Shown here piece by piece: positions 36,126 through 45,153 of a DNA stretch of 64,000 nucleotides. The stretch is taken from NCBI GenBank assembly GCA_902585265.1, contig CACICY010000002.1, positions 41,326 to 105,325 on the forward strand, in the 5' to 3' direction. A program made the translations under genes and the position numbers. The notes beneath the pieces are model-generated. The model searched no databases. It saw only the letters and a program-made list of their open reading frames with translations, and was not told the DNA's origin. Each line of letters opens with the position of its first letter. The stretch's first letter is position 1. The DNA comes from an uncultured Pelagibacteraceae bacterium (lineage in GTDB: Bacteria; Pseudomonadota; Alphaproteobacteria; Pelagibacterales; Pelagibacteraceae).

Positions 36126-37436
36126 ATGTTAGACCTAATAATCAAAAATGGAAAGTGTTATATTGATAAAAATCTCAAAGATGTTGATATAGGTATTCAA
36201 AACAGTAAAATTGTAAAAATTGGCAAGTTAAATGAAGATTCAAGTCAATCAATTGATGCGACTGGACTTACTGTTCTTCCTGGTTGCATAGACACTCAAA
36301 CTCATTTTAGAGAACCGGGTTCAACAGACACTGAGGATTTAGCTTCTGGAAGTAGAGCAGCAATTGTTGGAGGTATAACCTCAGTATTTGAAATGCCAAA
36401 TACTAATCCTGCAACTACAAATAAAGCAGAATTTCAAAGAAAAATAGATTTAGCAAAAAATAGAATGTATTGTAATCATGCATTTTATTTTGGAGCAACT
36501 CCAACTAATCAAAGCGAATTAGCTGATCTTAAAGGTTTAGATGGATGTTGTGGAGTAAAATTATTTGCAGGCTCGTCCACGGGAACTTTATTAGTTCACA
36601 AAGAAGAAGATATTGAGAAAGTATTTGAAAGTACATCTAAAATAGTTGCAGTTCATTCAGAAGATGAAGATATTTTAAATTTAAGAAAGAAATTAAGAGA
36701 GAAAGGAAATGTACATTCCCATCCAATATGGAGAGATGAAGAATGTGCAATATCATCTACTAGAAAGATTGTAAAAATTGCAAAAAGATTAGGCAAAAAG
36801 GCTCATATTTTGCATATTACTACTAAACAGGAAATTGATTTTTTATCTCAGAATAAGGGAGATATTACTTTTGAAATTACTCCACAGCATTTAACAATGT
36901 TTGCACCAGATTGTTATGACAAACTAGGTACCTATGCTCAGATGAACCCACCTATTAGAGAAAAAAGTCATTACGACAGGCTGTGGTATGCGGTAAGAAA
37001 TAATTATAATGATACTATCGGCTCGGATCACGCTCCTCATCTAAAAGTAAATAAAGACAAAGAATATCCAGATACCCCTTCAGGAATGCCTGGGGTTCAG
37101 ACCTTATTACCTGTGATGCTGAATCATGTAAATGACGGAAAACTAACTTTAGTTCAGCTTATGAATCTTGTCTGTGAAAATCCAGCAAAAATATTTGGTA
37201 TTATAGGTAAGGGACATATAAAGGAAAACTATGATGCAGACTTTACAATTGTGGATATGAACAAAATTATTGAAATCAAAAATGAAAAAATAGAGAGTAA
37301 ATGTGGATGGTCACCTTTTGATGGACATAAGTTTAAGGGAACCCCAGTTTATACAATCATAAATGGAGAGATTAAAATGAAAGATGGAGAAATACTCGGA
37401 GAAGCATCAGGTAGGCCCATCAAGTTTGATAATTAA
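36126..37436 (+). CDS. pyrC: Dihydroorotase-family amidohydrolase
   Basis: 436 residues, COG0044-type amidohydrolase; expected to close carbamoyl aspartate to dihydroorotate in pyrimidine synthesis. Seen: PGCIDTQTHFREPGSTDTEDLASGSRAA, EMPNTNPAT, the carboxylated-Lys region GVKLFAGSSTGTL, VHSEDE, AHILHITT and the catalytic-Asp motif GSDHAPH. In the metal motif that usually reads DxHxHFR the first histidine is glutamine (Gln58), His60 being kept. I recall this Q form in an alphaproteobacterial subfamily, so it may be normal here. A related hydantoinase-like substrate is the alternative. Confidence 0.85.
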   Translation: MLDLIIKNGKCYIDKNLKDVDIGIQNSKIVKIGKLNEDSSQSIDATGLTVLPGCIDTQTHFREPGSTDTEDLASGSRAAIVGGITSVFEMPNTNPATTNKAEFQRKIDLAKNRMYCNHAFYFGATPTNQSELADLKGLDGCCGVKLFAGSSTGTLLVHKEEDIEKVFESTSKIVAVHSEDEDILNLRKKLREKGNVHSHPIWRDEECAISSTRKIVKIAKRLGKKAHILHITTKQEIDFLSQNKGDITFEITPQHLTMFAPDCYDKLGTYAQMNPPIREKSHYDRLWYAVRNNYNDTIGSDHAPHLKVNKDKEYPDTPSGMPGVQTLLPVMLNHVNDGKLTLVQLMNLVCENPAKIFGIIGKGHIKENYDADFTIVDMNKIIEIKNEKIESKCGWSPFDGHKFKGTPVYTIINGEIKMKDGEILGEASGRPIKFDN

Positions 37437-37442
37437 TCTAAT

Positions 37443-39341
37443 TTATTTAATCAGAATTTTATTTTCTATTAAACTTTGAGTAATCTCCTCTAAAATTGAT
37501 GGATCATCGATTGTTGCTGGCATTTTATAATTTTCCTTATCGGCAATTTTACGAATAGTTCCTCTCAATATTTTTCCTGATCTTGTTTTAGGTAATCTTT
37601 TAATAACAATAACAATTTTGAATGCAGCAACAGGTCCAATTTTATCTCTTACCATTTTAATACATTCTTTTGAGACAGTTTCATTGTCTTTTTCAACACC
37701 AGATTTTAAAACAACCAAACCAATAGGCAATTGTCCTTTCAATTTATCTGCAATTCCAAGAACAGCACACTCAGCAACCGATTGATGTTCAGATAGTACC
37801 TCTTCAATGGCACCCGTCGATAATCTATGGCCAGCAACATTTATAATGTCATCGGTTCGTGACATAATCCAAATATATCCATCCTCATCAATGTGTCCTG
37901 CATCATAAGTTTGATAGTAACCCTTATAGTTAGTCATATAATTTTCTTCATATCTTTTGTCTGCATTCCAAAGTGTAGGAAAGGTACCTGGCGGTAAAGG
38001 TAATTTAACAACTATATCACCCATCTCATTTGGTTCTGCGATTGAATGATCTGGTTTAATTATTTTTACATCATAACCTGGAACTGCTTTACAAGCTGAA
38101 CCATACTTAGTTTTTTGCATTTCTATTCCAGTACAATTTGAACTTATTGCCCAACTAGTTTCTGTTTGCCACCAATGATCTATGACGGGAACATTTAAAA
38201 GATTTTCAGCCCATTTTATTGTATCGGGATCAGCTCTTTCTCCAGCTAGAAATAAAGATTCAAAAGAACTTAAATCATATTTTGAAAAAAACTTTCCACC
38301 TGGGTCTTCTTTTTTAATAGCTCTAAATGCTGTTGGAGCTGTAAACAAAGATTTAATTTTATACTCTGAAATTATTTTCCAAAATACTCCTGCATCAGGA
38401 GTTCCAACTGGTTTCCCCTCAAATAAAACTGTTGTACAACCTTTAAACAATGGAGCATAGACAATATATGAATGTCCCACTATCCAGCCAATATCACTAG
38501 CTGACCACCACACATCACTTTCATCTATATTATAAATATTTTTCATCGTCCATTTAAGAGCAACAATGTGACCTCCAACATCTCTAACTATTCCTTTTGG
38601 TATGCCTGTAGTTCCTGAGGTATATAAAATGTAAGCAAACTCATTTGCTCCAATTTCAACACAATCTTTATTTTTGGCATTAACAAGTGCCTCATCCCAA
38701 CTGATTTCAAGTGGAGAGTTTAGTTTTACTTCGTTATCTTTCCTTTGAAAGAAAATTACTCTCTCAACTTTATGTTTTGCAATTTTCAATGCTCCATCAA
38801 CTAAAGGTCTATATTCAACAGTTCGTCCAGGTTCAAATCCACAGGATGCAGTAATTAAAATTTTTGCTTTACTATCATCAATTCTGCTTGCCAATTCATT
38901 TGAAGCAAATCCACCAAAGACAACTGAGTGTATTGCGCCAATTCTTCCACAAGCTAGCATCGCTATAACGGCCTCAGGTATCATTGGCATGTAAATAATA
39001 ACCCTATCACCTTTTTTGACGCCTTGATTATCTAGTGCTCCAGCAAATTTTGAAATTTTTTCTTTTAATTCACTATATGTAAATTTTGCTTTACTATTAG
39101 TTATGGGGCTATCATAGATTAAAGCTGTCTTATCACCGTTACCTTTATCAATATGAACATCAATTGCGTTGTAACAAGTGTTTGTAACTCCATCTTCAAA
39201 CCATTTATAAAATGGCGGTTGAGATTTATTTAGAATCTTTGTAGGTTTTTTAAACCAAAAAATATCATCTGACACATTTTTCCAAAATTCTTCAGGATTT
39301 TGAATAGATTCTTGATAAATTTTGTTAAAACTATTTTTCAT
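37443..39341 (-). CDS. prpE: Propionyl-CoA/short-chain acyl-CoA synthetase (PrpE-like)
   Basis: 632 residues, AMP-forming acyl-CoA synthetase. Seen: ACAS N-terminal domain, FTYSELKEKISKFAGAL, the P-loop-like YTSGTTGIPKG, DIGWIVGHSYIVYAPL, GTPDAGVFWKIISEYKIKSLFTAPTAFRAIKKEDP (typical of the PrpE/ACSS3 group), WWQTETSW, GYYQTYDAGHIDEDGYIWIMSRTDDIINVAGHRLSTG and the acetylatable lysine in TRSGKILRG. Within this group propionate is the usual substrate; acetate is possible. Gene is single, converging with dihydroorotase; its start faces the proteorhodopsin promoter region. Confidence 0.9.
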   Translation of the reverse strand: MKNSFNKIYQESIQNPEEFWKNVSDDIFWFKKPTKILNKSQPPFYKWFEDGVTNTCYNAIDVHIDKGNGDKTALIYDSPITNSKAKFTYSELKEKISKFAGALDNQGVKKGDRVIIYMPMIPEAVIAMLACGRIGAIHSVVFGGFASNELASRIDDSKAKILITASCGFEPGRTVEYRPLVDGALKIAKHKVERVIFFQRKDNEVKLNSPLEISWDEALVNAKNKDCVEIGANEFAYILYTSGTTGIPKGIVRDVGGHIVALKWTMKNIYNIDESDVWWSASDIGWIVGHSYIVYAPLFKGCTTVLFEGKPVGTPDAGVFWKIISEYKIKSLFTAPTAFRAIKKEDPGGKFFSKYDLSSFESLFLAGERADPDTIKWAENLLNVPVIDHWWQTETSWAISSNCTGIEMQKTKYGSACKAVPGYDVKIIKPDHSIAEPNEMGDIVVKLPLPPGTFPTLWNADKRYEENYMTNYKGYYQTYDAGHIDEDGYIWIMSRTDDIINVAGHRLSTGAIEEVLSEHQSVAECAVLGIADKLKGQLPIGLVVLKSGVEKDNETVSKECIKMVRDKIGPVAAFKIVIVIKRLPKTRSGKILRGTIRKIADKENYKMPATIDDPSILEEITQSLIENKILIK

Positions 39342-39475
39342 AGTGATTTGTTTTTTGATACACTTTTATAATGATTTTATGCAACAGGTTGTATTTAATT
39401 TTATAAAGTAAGTAAAATCAATACTTTTTAGAGGTCAAAAACTCTTCAATAAACTAAATTTTTTTGCTATCTAAC

Positions 39476-39525
39476 CCTAACTTTAGGCTAATCATTAGAT
39501 TAGTCTGTAGTTTAAATTTAAACTA
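39476..39525. promoter_or_regulatory. Three abutting inverted repeats upstream of proteorhodopsin
   Basis: Within 50 bases lie CCTAA-CT-TTAGG (39476-39487), CTAATC-ATTA-GATTAG (39488-39503) and the perfect palindrome TAGTTTAAATTTAAACTA (39508-39525). A weak promoter candidate TTGCTA (39464-39469)-N17-GCTAAT (39487-39492) overlaps them; if real, the last palindrome would be in the mRNA leader. The role could be protein binding or leader folding. The rest of the 39342-39540 spacer shows nothing clear. Confidence 0.45.
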
Positions 39526-39543
39526 ATAAAAAAACTAACTATG

Positions 39544-39549
39544 AGGGAG
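39544..39549 (+). promoter_or_regulatory. Proteorhodopsin ribosome-binding site
   Basis: AGGGAG lies six bases before the ATG at 39556. The ATG at 39541 overlaps this site and would put five extra residues in front of the signal peptide, so 39556 is taken as the start. Confidence 0.8.
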
Positions 39550-39555
39550 TTTTTT

Positions 39556-40320
39556 ATGAAGACAATGAAAATGTTAGCATTAGCGGCAGTGCTTTTCGGA
39601 GCAACTACAGCAGCTAACGCAGCAACAGCCTTTTTAGCTACAGACGATTTCGTAGGTATTTCGTTTTGGTTAATATCAATGGGTATGTTAGCAGCTACAG
39701 CGTTTTTCTTTATGGAACAGGCTAACGTCAGTTCACAATGGAGAAAATCAGTAAACGTAGCTGGATTAGTAACAGGTATAGCATTTATTCACTATATGTA
39801 TATGAGAGCGGTTTGGATCGAAACAGGTGATACTCCAACTGTTTACAGATACATTGACTGGTTAATTACTGTACCACTACAGCTAGTAGAATTTTACTTA
39901 ATTCTTTCAGCGGTACGAAAAGTTGACACCAACATATTCTGGAGAATCTTAATTGGTTCACTAGTTATGTTAATAGGTGGATATCTTGGAGAAGCTGGAT
40001 TCATCAACGCTACACTAGGTTTCATAATCGGTATGGCTGGATGGATTTACATTCTTTATGAAATCTTTTCAGGAGAAGCAGGAAAAGTTGCTGCTAAATC
40101 TGGAAATAAATCTTTAGTAACTGCATTTGGAGCTTTAAGAATGATTGTTACTGTAGGTTGGGCTATTTACCCATTAGGTTACATTTTTGGTTACCTAACA
40201 GGTGGAATAGATGGTAACGCGTTAAACGTTATCTATAACTTAGCAGACTTTGTTAATAAAATCGCATTTGGTTTAATTATCTGGTCTTGTGCAGTATCTA
40301 ACTCTACAAGAAGAGCGTAG
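39556..40320 (+). CDS. Proteorhodopsin, blue-tuned light-driven proton pump
   Basis: 254 residues: a cleavable-looking signal (ALAAVLFGATTAANA) and seven membrane helices. Counting from the ATG at 39556, the key positions are His79 (equivalent to His75 of the reference protein), Asp101 (proton acceptor, D97), Glu112 (donor, E108), Asp231 and Lys235 in helix G (Schiff base, K231). Gln109 sits at the spectral-tuning position (105); Gln there gives blue absorption. All pump residues are intact. Of 11 Asn codons nine are AAC, against the AAT habit of its neighbours, which suggests high expression. A strong terminator follows. The retinal synthesis genes are not in the window. Confidence 0.98.
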   Translation: MKTMKMLALAAVLFGATTAANAATAFLATDDFVGISFWLISMGMLAATAFFFMEQANVSSQWRKSVNVAGLVTGIAFIHYMYMRAVWIETGDTPTVYRYIDWLITVPLQLVEFYLILSAVRKVDTNIFWRILIGSLVMLIGGYLGEAGFINATLGFIIGMAGWIYILYEIFSGEAGKVAAKSGNKSLVTAFGALRMIVTVGWAIYPLGYIFGYLTGGIDGNALNVIYNLADFVNKIAFGLIIWSCAVSNSTRRA

Positions 40321-40341
40321 TAACAGTTAGTTACGAAATAT

Positions 40342-40717
<376 letters not shown>

Positions 40718-40718
<1 letters not shown>

Positions 40719-41731
40719 TGATTAAAACTGATGTTGTAATAGTTGGTGCAGGTCCAACAGGTTTATTTTGTGCACACCAACTTGGTATTATTGGACTGAA
40801 GTGTGAAATAGTTGATAATCTGGATAAAATTGGTGGCCAATGTATTGAGCTTTATCCAGATAAACCAATTTATGATATTCCTGCAGTTCCAAAATGTACT
40901 GGTGAGGAACTTACAAAAAATTTAATTGAACAAATTAAACCATTTAACTTTAATTTTCATTTAAATGATAGAGTTCAAGAACTTAGAAATGAAAACCAAA
41001 TCTGGATTGTTAAAACAACTAATGGAAAAGAGTTTCAGACACCAAACATTGTAATTGCTGGAGGTGTTGGTTCGTTTGAACCAAGAAAATTTCCGACTAA
41101 AAGTGCAGAAAAATTTGATGGAACTCAAGTTTTGTATTCAATTAAAGATAAAACTATTTTTAAAGATAAATCTGTAGCTATATTTGGTGGTGGAGATAGT
41201 GCTCTTGATTGGGCAATTGAACTATCGAATACTTCTAAAGTTTCGCTTATCCATAGAAGAGATGAGTTTAGGGGTGCACCTGCAAGTGTTCAAAAAATTA
41301 AAGAATTAAGTCAAAAAAATACGATCAACTTATTTACTAAGTATTCCATAAAAGATATTAAAGGAAATGGATCTTTAGAGGAAGTTGAAATTAAAAGTGA
41401 AGCAGGTGAGAGCAAAACAATTAAAGCCGATTATGTTTTGGGTTTTTTTGGTTTGATAATGCAACTTGGACCAATATCTGAGTGGGGCCTTAATTTAGAT
41501 AAAAAAGTAATACCAGTTAATACAGAAAATTTTGAGACTAATAAAAAAGGTATATTTGCTATTGGAGATATATGTACATACCCCGGCAAACTAAAACTTA
41601 TCCTATCAGGTTTTCATGAAGGTGCTCTTGCTGCAAGAGGTTGTTTTAAATATGCAAGACCAAACGAGAAATATAGATTTGAATTTACAACTGCATCTAA
41701 TACTATTAAAAATAGATTGGGTGTAAAATAG
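40718..41731 (+). CDS. Ferredoxin-NADP+ reductase, thioredoxin-reductase-like
   Basis: 337 residues with two nucleotide-binding motifs: FAD site IVGAGPTGLFCAHQLG near the N terminus and NADPH site AIFGGGDSALDWAIEL near the middle, then GIFAIGDICTYPGKLKLILSGFHEGALAA. There is no CxxC redox pair, so this is the ferredoxin-NADP reductase type 2, not a true thioredoxin reductase. It should pass electrons between NADPH and the ferredoxin encoded just before it. Overlaps the GST gene by one base. Confidence 0.93.
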
Positions 41732-42357
41732 TGATTGAATTATTTACTGCTGATACTCCAAATGGATGGAAAATCAGCATCATGCTTGAGGAAACCAACC
41801 TTGATTACAAAGTAACAAAAGTTAATCTAAGTGAAGGTGAACAACACAAAGCTGAATTCAAAAAAATTAGTCCATTTAATAAAATTCCAGTAATTACAGA
41901 TCACGAAATTAATAAATCAGTTTTCGAATCTGGTGCAATACTGATGTATCTTGGTGAAAAAAGTAATATGTTTTATCCTAAAGAAAACAGACTAGAGATA
42001 AATCAATGGTTAATGGCTCAAATGGGTCTAATTGGTCCAATGATAGGACAACATCATCAATTTCATTTTTATCATCAGGGCAAAAGTGAATGGGGAGAAG
42101 AGAGATATTTTAAAATTACAAGAAAGCTATATGAGGATTTAGAGGCAAGACTTTCTCAAAGTGATTATTTAGCGGGAAAAGAATATTCTATTGCAGATAT
42201 TGCAACATGGTCTTGGATTGCAAGACATAAGAGGCACGACATTGGATTAGAAAACTTTAAAAGTTTATCAAGGTGGTATATTGATATTGCCAAACGCCCT
42301 GCTGTTATAAAAGGATTTAAAGTATTAAATAAAGATGCTGAAATAGATTACCCTTAG
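41731..42357 (+). CDS. Glutathione S-transferase family protein
   Basis: 208 residues: thioredoxin-like N-terminal domain (IELFTADTPNGWKISIMLEETNLDYKV, FNKIPVITD, FESGAILMYLGEKS) and an all-helical C-terminal domain (EARLSQSDYLAGKEYSIADIATWSWIA). The TPNGWK motif is shared with YfcG/YghU-like GSTs that act on disulfides. The substrate is unknown. The start is GTG, overlapping the reductase stop as TAGTG. It converges with dksA with a four-base overlap. Confidence 0.92.
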   Translation: MIELFTADTPNGWKISIMLEETNLDYKVTKVNLSEGEQHKAEFKKISPFNKIPVITDHEINKSVFESGAILMYLGEKSNMFYPKENRLEINQWLMAQMGLIGPMIGQHHQFHFYHQGKSEWGEERYFKITRKLYEDLEARLSQSDYLAGKEYSIADIATWSWIARHKRHDIGLENFKSLSRWYIDIAKRPAVIKGFKVLNKDAEIDYP

Positions 42358-42770
42358 GTATCTGCATAGACTTTTTCTTCTTTTTCGTGTTTTTCTTGTG
42401 CTGCTATACATAAAGTTGCAACAGGTCTTGCCATTAGTCTTTTTAGTCCGATCGGTTCAGCAGTTTCCTCGCAGAAACCATAAGTTCCATCTTGAATTTT
42501 TTTTAAAGCTACATCAATTTTTGAGATTAATTTTATCTGTCTGTTAATTGCTCTCATCTCAACATTTTTTTCTGTATAAGAACTTGCTTGATCAACAATA
42601 TCTGCCGAAGCACTATTATCGTCCATTGAAGCGTTGAATATTGCTTCATTATTTGTCATTTTTAATTCTTTTTTCCAATCCATTAATTTTTGCTTGAAGT
42701 ATGCCATATGTTTTGCACACATGTATTTTTCAGTTTCCTTTGGAATATATTTTTTAGAGATCTTTACCAT
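42354..42770 (-). CDS. dksA: DksA-family RNA polymerase-binding regulator
   Basis: About 138 residues. Coiled coil with acidic tip (FNASMDDNSASADIVDQASSYTEKNVEMR) and a zinc-finger-like end TYGFCEETAEPIGLKRLMARPVATLCIAAQEKHE. DksA enters the secondary channel of RNA polymerase and works with ppGpp on rRNA and amino-acid promoters. Only two cysteines (100 and 121) remain where E. coli DksA has four, as in cysteine-poor DksA variants. The start at 42770 (MVKISKK) is preferred; upstream ATGs at 42806 and 42803 would add up to 12 residues. Confidence 0.92.
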   Translation of the reverse strand: MVKISKKYIPKETEKYMCAKHMAYFKQKLMDWKKELKMTNNEAIFNASMDDNSASADIVDQASSYTEKNVEMRAINRQIKLISKIDVALKKIQDGTYGFCEETAEPIGLKRLMARPVATLCIAAQEKHEKEEKVYADT

Positions 42771-42849
42771 ACTCAAATTTATGAATTTGGAGAATATATT
42801 CATCATTTATTGAGTGTCAAGAATGCATTAATTGTATAAATTAGTGTAA

Positions 42850-44145
42850 ATGGCCATTTATAAAAAAAATATTGATAATTTATTTTATATTTTTATTACA
42901 TCCCACTTATTAATTTGGACAATTGTTCCAAGTTTAACTAACCATAACTTACCCCTTGATACTATCGAAGCTTTAGCGTGGGGTAGTAACTTAGACTGGG
43001 GATTTAATAAACATCCTCCAATGAGTGCATTCTTGCCTGAAATATTTTACCAAATCTTTGGACCCCAAGATTGGGCTTATTATTTGCTTAGTCAAGTTTG
43101 TATTATAGTTTCATTTTTTGTGGTTTTTAAGTTAGCTGAAGATTTTTTTGATAGTAAATTGTATTGTTTATTATCTGTTTTGTTATTAGAGGGAATATAT
43201 TTTTATAACTTCACTACACCTGAATTTAACGTAAATGTATGCTTAATACCTTTTTGGTCTCTCTCAGTCTTTTATTTATGGAAAGGTATTAAGAATAATA
43301 AAATATTAGATTGGTTGTTATTAGGCTTATTTGCTGGACTTGGTTTTTTATCAAAATATTTATTTATTTATCTAGGTTTAGCAATAGATGTGCTTTTAAT
43401 TTACATGATTTATACAAAAAAATTAAATTTTAAGTGTTTAGTTTCTTTCGTACCCTTTATAATAATTTTATTGCCGCATATCATTTGGTTAACCGAGAAT
43501 AATTATGTAACCATAAATTATGGACTTCTCAGAACTGGATCTGAAGAAGCAAGTATTTTTAACAATATTAAACATCCTATAATATTTTTAGGTAAGCAAA
43601 TTGGAATATTATTACCATTTTTACTAATGGTTTTTATTTTAGTTAAAAAATTTAAAATAAATATTAATTTAAATGATGATAATTTGTTATTTCTGTTATC
43701 AATTAATTTGATTCCAATTTTTTTCATCTTTCTAACATCATTTACCATGGGTGTAAAAATCAGAACTATGTGGATGACACCATTTTATATAAGTTTTGGT
43801 TTACTATTTATTTATGTTTTTAAATATCAAATTAATTTGGAAAAAATAAAAGTCTTTGCTTCAATATTTTTAATTTTATTTCTTATATCTCCAATTTTAT
43901 ACTCCTATGTTTCAATTACAAAGACTGACAAAAGAACTGATTTTAATGGTAAAAATTTAGCTAGGCAGGCTAAAGTTTTTTATGAAACAGAGGGTAAAGA
44001 CCTTGGAAAAATAGAATATATTAAGGGTAATGAGTGGATTGCTGGAAATATATCTTACCATCTTCCAGAAAGACCAAAATGGATTTATAACTCGAGTGAA
44101 GTTTATTTGTGCAATAAAGATATGAAATGTTTAAAATATAAATGA
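42850..44145 (+). CDS. GT39-like polyprenyl-phosphate-dependent glycosyltransferase
   Basis: 431 residues with about ten membrane helices, PMT/ArnT-like. The first outer loop has the family layout PLDTIEALAWGSNLDWGFNKHPPMSA, where Asp37 and Glu40 are the likely catalytic and metal residues and KHPP follows. Such enzymes take a sugar from polyprenyl phosphate and attach it to a protein, lipid A or polymer outside the membrane. The neighbouring GT2 gene could make that donor. First gene of a nine-gene same-strand run; 43 bases before it are divergent from dksA numbering and short. Confidence 0.85.
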   Translation: MAIYKKNIDNLFYIFITSHLLIWTIVPSLTNHNLPLDTIEALAWGSNLDWGFNKHPPMSAFLPEIFYQIFGPQDWAYYLLSQVCIIVSFFVVFKLAEDFFDSKLYCLLSVLLLEGIYFYNFTTPEFNVNVCLIPFWSLSVFYLWKGIKNNKILDWLLLGLFAGLGFLSKYLFIYLGLAIDVLLIYMIYTKKLNFKCLVSFVPFIIILLPHIIWLTENNYVTINYGLLRTGSEEASIFNNIKHPIIFLGKQIGILLPFLLMVFILVKKFKININLNDDNLLFLLSINLIPIFFIFLTSFTMGVKIRTMWMTPFYISFGLLFIYVFKYQINLEKIKVFASIFLILFLISPILYSYVSITKTDKRTDFNGKNLARQAKVFYETEGKDLGKIEYIKGNEWIAGNISYHLPERPKWIYNSSEVYLCNKDMKCLKYK

Positions 44146-44267
44146 ATTTTCAATTAAACCAAAAAAATAAAAGACTTTTGTTAATCATTGGAATTATTGT
44201 TCTGATTGAACTTTCGGGTTACGGTTTTTTTGCTTCATTATTTAGACTAATAGGTTCAGTAAGTTAA
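44142..44267 (+). CDS. 41-residue single-helix membrane protein, unrecognised
   Basis: A small frame that overlaps the preceding gene by four bases (ATGA) and the next by one base (TAATG), the same coupling used by real genes here. The product begins MNFQLNQKNKR and continues with one hydrophobic helix (about 11-34, LLLIIGIIVLIELSGYGFF) and a short end. I do not recognise a family. Placed between a GT39-like and a GT2 enzyme it may help anchor or join them. Gene callers with a 60-codon floor would miss it. Confidence 0.75.
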   Translation: MNFQLNQKNKRLLLIIGIIVLIELSGYGFFASLFRLIGSVS

Positions 44268-45136
44268 TGAATATTATAATATTGATTCCAGTTTTTAATG
44301 ATTTTAAATCTGTATCAAAATTAATTGAAGAAATTGATAATAATATCTCCGACCTTAACTCTTCATTTTCTGTAATTGTAGTGAATGATGCTTCAACTGA
44401 AGAAAAAATATTAGAAACTAAAAATTTAAATAATATTAACTCTTTAAAATTAATAAATATGAGAAAAAATAGAGGCCATGCAAGATGTATAGCAGCAGGA
44501 CTAAAACATATCTCAGAAAATGAGAATTTTGATTATATAATTCCAATGGATGGAGATGGAGAAGATAGACCAGAAGAAATAAAAAACTTTGTAGAAAAGA
44601 TTAAAGATAATCCAAATAGAACAATTGTTGGAGAGAGAGTTAAAAGATCAGAAAGTTTTATTTTTAAAATTTGTTATTTTTTACACAAAATTATTACTTT
44701 AACCTTTACTGGAAAATTTATTAAATTTGGAAACTATACTTGCCTTACAAAGAAAACTGTACAAAAGCTAATCGAAGAGAAATCAACTTGGAGTAGTTTC
44801 TCAGGTTCTTTGGCAAAAACTGAAATTAATTTAATTAAGTCTCCATCAATAAGAGGCTCAAGATATTTTGGGCCTTCGAAAATGAGTTTTTTAAATTTAA
44901 TAAAGCATTCATTATCTATTATCGCCGTCTTTAAAACAGGTGTAATTTTTAGATCAATAACATTTTATGCTATATATTTAATTATTATCGCTGAATATAT
45001 AAGTATAATTACAGCCATACCTCTAGCTTTAATTATTATATTTGGTCTGGTAATTTTAAAAATCTCAGGAAGAGAAAATATGACTGAGTTTAATAATTCT
45101 TTAACAAACATTTCAGATATTGACATATTAAAATAA
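44267..45136 (+). CDS. GT2 glycosyltransferase, polyprenyl-phosphate type
   Basis: 289 residues: GT-A fold with PVFNDFKSVSKLIEEI, VVNDAS, MRKNRGHARCIAAGLKH and the metal motif DGDGED with D95xD97. Two hydrophobic helices at the C terminus (about 233-265) follow, as in GtrB and dolichol-phosphate-sugar synthases. Predicted to load a sugar from a nucleotide donor onto polyprenyl phosphate on the cytoplasmic face, feeding the GT39-like enzyme two genes upstream. Exact sugar unknown. Confidence 0.88.
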   Translation: MNIIILIPVFNDFKSVSKLIEEIDNNISDLNSSFSVIVVNDASTEEKILETKNLNNINSLKLINMRKNRGHARCIAAGLKHISENENFDYIIPMDGDGEDRPEEIKNFVEKIKDNPNRTIVGERVKRSESFIFKICYFLHKIITLTFTGKFIKFGNYTCLTKKTVQKLIEEKSTWSSFSGSLAKTEINLIKSPSIRGSRYFGPSKMSFLNLIKHSLSIIAVFKTGVIFRSITFYAIYLIIIAEYISIITAIPLALIIIFGLVILKISGRENMTEFNNSLTNISDIDILK

Positions 45137-45153
45137 TTTATTTTAAATAATTT

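Noticed and set aside
39342-39475. Riboswitch or small RNA in the prpE-proteorhodopsin spacer
   Set aside because: Only a weak AGAG/CTCT hairpin was found and no known motif.
39541-39555. ATG five codons upstream of the proteorhodopsin start
   Set aside because: It overlaps the AGGGAG ribosome site and would add residues before the signal peptide.
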